DNA of 64,000 nucleotides from positions 7,693,501-7,757,500 of the forward strand of contig NZ_JAPEMB010000001.1 in NCBI RefSeq assembly GCF_026343125.1, given 5' to 3'. Made by a program: the position numbers and the translations under genes. Shown here piece after piece: positions 60,228 through 64,000 of the stretch. Within the stretch, counting starts at the first letter, position 1, and every line of letters begins with the position of its first letter. The DNA is from Streptomyces sp. NBC_00094 (lineage in GTDB: Bacteria > Actinomycetota > Actinomycetes > Streptomycetales > Streptomycetaceae). Under the pieces are notes generated by a model, which did not search any database, was not told the DNA's origin, and saw nothing but the letters and a program-made list of their open reading frames with translations.

Positions 60228-61376
60228 TCACGCCTGGTCGGGCGTGCCGGGCAGTCGGCCCGGCACGGGATCGCGAGGCTCGGCGAGGCGCCGGATGAGG
60301 TCTTCCTCGGTGCGTTCGGCTGCCGGGTCGTGCCAGAAGGAGACGGGAACACCGCGGATGCGGCGGCCTTGCGGGTCGAGGATCTGGCCCGCGAGTTTGA
60401 GCGGCCACAGGGTGACGGCCCGGTCGGTGATGGTGAGTTCGGGGAAGCGCGCGTACAGGCGGGTCTCGAAGGCGGACATGTCCTCCATGGAGCGCAGCCA
60501 GACGGTCAGCAGGAGGTTGTGCGGGCCGGAGAGCGAGGCACACAGGCGTGTTTCACGCTGGGCGATGAGCTGTCCGGTGATCCGGGCGGTGGCGTCGGGC
60601 GGTGCGACGCCCCAGAGGGTGACGGCGACGGGCCAGCCGGACAGGTACCGGGCGACTTCGCAACGGTAGATGAGGGCGTCCGCGCGGTGGAAGCGGTCCA
60701 GTCGCCGACGGACGGTGCTGGGGCTCGCGCCGGTGCGTTCGGCGAGGAGGGCGGCCGACGTGCGGCAGTCCTCGCCGAGGAGAGCGAGCAGGTGGTGGTC
60801 GAGCGCGTCGGCGGAGGAGAGACCGCGGCGGAGGACGGCGCCCCCGCCGGGCTGGTCCGGGGTGAGGGCCTCCCTGCCGTCGGGTGCGAGCCGGTCGAGT
60901 CGCCAGCGGCTGCCGACGGCGTGCACGGCGGAGGCGATCTGGGAGCGGGTCGCGGCGACCCCGGGCAGCGCCTCCAGACGCAGGCCGACGTAGCGGGCGA
61001 GCGCCGAGTGGTCGGGGAACACACCGGTGAGGATCAGGTCCCGTGAGCCGGTGACGTGGTCGATTGTGATCAGGTGCGGGTCGTCCACGATGGCCGCGGC
61101 CACCTGGTGCAGGGAGCCGGCGGTGCAGTCGACCTCGACGATGGCGACCACCGGCGGGACCGGGCCGATGCCGGCGGGGTGGCAGCTCAGCCATGCGTGT
61201 CCGGCCTCGGTCAGCCTTCTCCAGCGGCGTGCCGCCGTCGTGGCATCGACGCCGATGGCCGCGCCGATCTGCTCCCAGCGCGCTCGCGGCGAGGTCTGGA
61301 GCGCGGTGACGAGCTGGTGGTCGAGGCCGTCGAGAACATCGGCCTGGATGGTCGATTCCGGCTGCATGTGACTCAT
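60228..61376 (-). CDS. Lrp/AsnC-family regulator with two HTH modules
   Basis: The 382-residue protein contains two AsnC-like units: an HTH at about residues 10-60 (ALQTSPRARWEQIGAAIGVD) with a ligand domain, and a second HTH at about 175-225 (LLALLGEDCRTSAALLAERT) with another ligand domain. Double-length Lrp proteins are common in Streptomyces. ATG 61376 (ATG 61367 also possible) is divergent from the M20 amidohydrolase with only 58 bp between, so it likely controls the amidohydrolase-MFS pair in response to an amino-acid-like ligand. Confidence 0.88.
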   Translation of the reverse strand: MSHMQPESTIQADVLDGLDHQLVTALQTSPRARWEQIGAAIGVDATTAARRWRRLTEAGHAWLSCHPAGIGPVPPVVAIVEVDCTAGSLHQVAAAIVDDPHLITIDHVTGSRDLILTGVFPDHSALARYVGLRLEALPGVAATRSQIASAVHAVGSRWRLDRLAPDGREALTPDQPGGGAVLRRGLSSADALDHHLLALLGEDCRTSAALLAERTGASPSTVRRRLDRFHRADALIYRCEVARYLSGWPVAVTLWGVAPPDATARITGQLIAQRETRLCASLSGPHNLLLTVWLRSMEDMSAFETRLYARFPELTITDRAVTLWPLKLAGQILDPQGRRIRGVPVSFWHDPAAERTEEDLIRRLAEPRDPVPGRLPGTPDQA

Positions 61377-61434
61377 GTGCGGCGGTTTCCTGCGGATGAT
61401 CTCTGCCGATGGTGCGGCTCGCCACGATACGCCC

Positions 61435-62751
61435 ATGTCACTGCTGAACGAAGCCCATGCTCTCGCTCCCGTCCTGACCGAGCTGCGTCACTCCCTGCAC
61501 CGGGAGCCCGAACTGGGCCTGGACCTTCCCCTCACTCAGGCGAAGGTGATCGCCGCCCTGGCGGAACTGGGCCTGGAGATCACGCCCGGCCGGGCCCTCA
61601 GTTCGGTCACGGCCGTGCTGCGCGGCGGCCGGCCCGGGCCGGCCGTGCTCCTCCGGGGGGACATGGACGCCCTGCCCGTCCACGAGGACAGCGGTGTCCC
61701 CTACGCGTCCGTCATCGACGGGCGGATGCACGCCTGCGGTCACGACCTGCACACCGCCGGGCTCGTCGGCGCCGCACACCTGCTCGCGGCCCGTCGCGAG
61801 CAGCTCGCCGGTGACGTCGTCTTCATGTTCCAGCCCGGTGAGGAGGGCCAGGGCGGCGCCAGGATCATGATCGACGAGGGGGTGCTCGACGCGGCCGGTG
61901 AACGGGTCGTCGCCGCGTACGCGTTGCACGTCGTCTCCCGTGGCGCCCCGACCGGATTCGCCGCCACCCGGCCGGGCCCCATGCTCGCGGCGTCCGACAC
62001 CGTCCACGTCACCGTGCGCGGCGTGGGCGGCCATGGTTCCTCCCCGCACGCCGCCGTCGACCCTGTGCCCGCGCTGTGCACGATGGTCACCGTGCTGCAG
62101 ACCCTCGTGACGCGGGAGATCGACATCTTCGACCCGGCCGTCGTCACGATCGGCTGCCTGGAGGCCGGTACGGCGCCGAACGTCATCCCGGAGTCGGGCC
62201 GCTTCTCCGCCACCGTCCGGACCTTCTCCGACGCCTCGCGGGCCGCCGTCCGCACGGCGTTCGAGCGGACCGTGCACGGCATCGCCGCCGCCCACCGAGT
62301 GAGCGCGGACATCGACTACGTCCACCAGTACCCGCCGACGGTCAACCACGACGGCGAGACCGCGTTCGCCATCGAAACCGCCCGGGACGTCCTCGGCGAG
62401 GACCGGGTCTTCCTTGCGCCGACGCCGCTGGCGGGCTCGGAGGACTTCTCCTTCGTGCTGCGCGAGGTGCCGGGCGCGTTCCTCGGGCTCGGCGCCTGCC
62501 CCGCCGGCACGGACCCCACCACGGCCCCGATGAACCACTCACCCCAGGCCGTCTACGACGACGCCGCACTGCCCCACGCCGCGGCGCTGCTCGCCGGACT
62601 GGCCCTGCGGCGCCTCGCCCCCGCCACCTCCGGCCCGTCGGATCGGTCCTCCTCCGCCTCCTCGGATCCGTCCTCTTTCGCACCCTCCGCACCCTCCGTG
62701 ACCTCCGATTCCTCCGTCGGATCCCTGGTCTCGCCTTCCTCGCAGGAGTGA
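61435..62751 (+). CDS. M20-family amidohydrolase/aminoacylase
   Basis: The 438-residue metallo-hydrolase has the M20D motifs: LRGDMDALPVHED, MHACGHDLHTAGLVGAA, FQPGEEGQGGARIMI and PLAGSEDFSF. Such enzymes cleave N-acyl amino acids or related amides (hippurate hydrolase, IAA-amino-acid hydrolase type). The last 40 or so residues are a Ser/Pro-rich low-complexity tail not found in typical members. ATG 61435 is chosen as it begins the domain; it is 3 bp upstream, by its stop, of the MFS gene. Divergent from the AsnC-type regulator. Confidence 0.88.
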   Translation: MSLLNEAHALAPVLTELRHSLHREPELGLDLPLTQAKVIAALAELGLEITPGRALSSVTAVLRGGRPGPAVLLRGDMDALPVHEDSGVPYASVIDGRMHACGHDLHTAGLVGAAHLLAARREQLAGDVVFMFQPGEEGQGGARIMIDEGVLDAAGERVVAAYALHVVSRGAPTGFAATRPGPMLAASDTVHVTVRGVGGHGSSPHAAVDPVPALCTMVTVLQTLVTREIDIFDPAVVTIGCLEAGTAPNVIPESGRFSATVRTFSDASRAAVRTAFERTVHGIAAAHRVSADIDYVHQYPPTVNHDGETAFAIETARDVLGEDRVFLAPTPLAGSEDFSFVLREVPGAFLGLGACPAGTDPTTAPMNHSPQAVYDDAALPHAAALLAGLALRRLAPATSGPSDRSSSASSDPSSFAPSAPSVTSDSSVGSLVSPSSQE

Positions 62752-62754
62752 TCC

Positions 62755-64000
62755 ATGACCCACACCAACAGCCCGGCCAGACCGGTCGCACAGGTCCCCG
62801 CGCGTGCCGTCACCGCCGTCGTCGGCCTGCTCGTGTTCTTCGAGCTCACCAGCGGGATCCTCCAGGCGGGCATCACACCGCTCCTTCCCGACCTCGCCGC
62901 GCACCTGGGCATCGGCACCGCCGACACCAACTGGATCATCTCCGTCCAGCTGCTTGCGGCCGCCGTGTGTGTCCCCCTGTTCGGACGCCTCGGCGACCTG
63001 TACGGGCACCGGCGAATGCTCCGGATCGCCCTCGCCGTGACCGCGGCGGGAACCCTGATCGTGGCACTGGCGGACAGCTACCCGGTCCTGCTGGCCGGGC
63101 GGCTCCTCCAAGGACCGCTCGCCGCCCTGCTGCCGTTGGAGATCGCCCTCGTACGCGACCGGCTGCCCGTCGCCGAGGCGCGGCGGGCCATCGCCCTGCT
63201 CGTCGGCTCGCTGGCGCTCGGCTCCCTCGTGGGCGGCCTGGCCCTGGCCCTGGTCCACTCCGCCTCGGGGGACCTGCGCCTGACCCTGCTCATACCGGCC
63301 GCGCTCGCACTGGTCTGCGTGCCCGTCTCGTACGTCGCCGTTCCCGAGTCCGCCCATCGGGCGACCGGCCGGGTCGACTGGCCCGGCGTGGCACTGCTCA
63401 GCGCGGCCGTCCTCGCCCTGCTGAGCGGCGTCGGCGCGGCGAAGAACGGGGTATGGGGCAGCCCTGCGGTCCTCGGCCCGCTCATCCTCGGTGTCGTTCT
63501 CCTGGCCATCTGGATCCTCGTGGAGCGGCGCACCGCCGAACCGCTGGTGGACCTCCGCGCCCTCACCGGCCGCGAGGCCGGCCCCTTCTACCTCGCCGCC
63601 TTCCTCTTCGGCGTCTTCTACTTCGGGAGCCAGGCTCCCAACACGATGTTCTTCGCCGCGGATCCGGCGACGACGGGATACGGCTTCGCCCTGTCCGCCC
63701 TGGCCATCTCACTCGTTTCACTACCGGGCTACGTCGCCGCCGTCCTCGGCTCCTTCGCCACCGCGGCGGTCGCCCGGTGGATCGGCTACCGAGCCACCCT
63801 GGTCACGGCGTTCGGGCTGGTGGCCACCGCGTTCCTCCTGTTCGCGCTGGTCCACGACGCGGTGTGGAAGATGGCGGCGGAGTCCTTCCTCCTCGGGCTC
63901 GGGATGGGCCTGTCGCTCGGCGCCATGCCCACCGTGATCGTCGAGGCGTCGGACGCCTCCCGCACCGGGATCGCCGCCGCCCTCTACAACAACGTCAAGA
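62755..64000 (+). CDS. MFS transporter (partial, runs off the window)
   Basis: The 415 visible residues show MFS features: the loop 2-3 motif GRLGDLYGHRRM and at least 11 hydrophobic helices (AVTAVVGLLVFFELTSGILQ to FLLGLGMGLSLGAMPT). It resembles the 14-helix drug:H+ antiporter group. AGGAG lies 7 bases before ATG 62755, and the gene follows the amidohydrolase stop by 3 bp. Probably it exports or imports the substrate or product of the amidohydrolase. The C-terminus is outside the window. Confidence 0.88.
   Translation, partial: MTHTNSPARPVAQVPARAVTAVVGLLVFFELTSGILQAGITPLLPDLAAHLGIGTADTNWIISVQLLAAAVCVPLFGRLGDLYGHRRMLRIALAVTAAGTLIVALADSYPVLLAGRLLQGPLAALLPLEIALVRDRLPVAEARRAIALLVGSLALGSLVGGLALALVHSASGDLRLTLLIPAALALVCVPVSYVAVPESAHRATGRVDWPGVALLSAAVLALLSGVGAAKNGVWGSPAVLGPLILGVVLLAIWILVERRTAEPLVDLRALTGREAGPFYLAAFLFGVFYFGSQAPNTMFFAADPATTGYGFALSALAISLVSLPGYVAAVLGSFATAAVARWIGYRATLVTAFGLVATAFLLFALVHDAVWKMAAESFLLGLGMGLSLGAMPTVIVEASDASRTGIAAALYNNVK

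Noticed and set aside
1..64000. tRNA, rRNA, transposase or phage integrase genes
   Set aside because: None was recognised on either strand. The decayed genes lack flanking insertion-sequence ends that I could identify.

Overview
The window looks like chromosomal DNA of a Streptomyces or close relative. GC content is high, almost every gene has G/C in third codon positions, GTG/TTG starts are common, genes often overlap by 4 bp (ATGA), and the families are typical of actinomycetes (Tat-exported enzymes, LAxTG cell-wall anchors, Lrp/AsnC regulators, DUF4436). I saw no rRNA, tRNA, CRISPR array or insertion sequence.

Layout. 0-4.3 kb: XRE-cupin regulator (cut by the window edge) divergent from an arylsulfotransferase-like propeller protein and an NCS2 nucleobase permease, then a TauE/SafE permease. 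4.3-6.0 kb: small Cys-rich ORFs and decayed genes, including one split by a single amber codon. 6.3-8.7 kb: a cis-prenyltransferase coupled to an MpaB/latex-clearing-like oxygenase carrying EF-hands. 8.9-12.4 kb: a Pst-type phosphate ABC transporter with PstC and PstA fused.

13.0-24.4 kb is the most striking region. It holds an ArsL-like radical SAM enzyme with an RCCVKC tail, a FemAB/GNAT-like protein, a G3E GTPase, ArsM, ArsR, ArsC, an ATP-grasp ligase and then mtnA-mtnB-mtnD-mtnC-mtnP, a nearly complete methionine salvage pathway. An 88-bp segment with 82 identical positions lies in front of both arsL and the ATP-grasp gene, joining the two blocks. My reading is an arsinothricin-type organoarsenical pathway: arsenate is reduced by ArsC, ArsL moves the 3-amino-3-carboxypropyl group of SAM to As(III) and releases methylthioadenosine, ArsM methylates the product, amide-forming enzymes may cap it, and the mtn operon recycles the methylthioadenosine. 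The adjacent Pst system might supply arsenate or exclude it.

24.5-30.8 kb: mostly uncharacterised proteins, including a large secreted, sortase-anchored protein with a nuclease-like motif. 30.9-49.9 kb: a second unusual region with five agmatine deiminase family genes (four with export signals), two paralogous TetR regulators, a Ser/Thr kinase, a urease-like UreAB/UreC pair without maturation genes, a complete Dpp-type ABC importer and an NCS1 permease. TTGACTGAAT-type palindromes in front of each transcription unit point to one TetR regulon.

50.0-64.0 kb: ordinary accessory genes (SDR, acyl-CoA dehydrogenase-like flavoenzyme, FKBP, squalene/phytoene synthase family, AbiV-like, AsnC regulator, M20 amidohydrolase, MFS transporter cut by the window end) mixed with decayed subtilisin genes and small unknown proteins.
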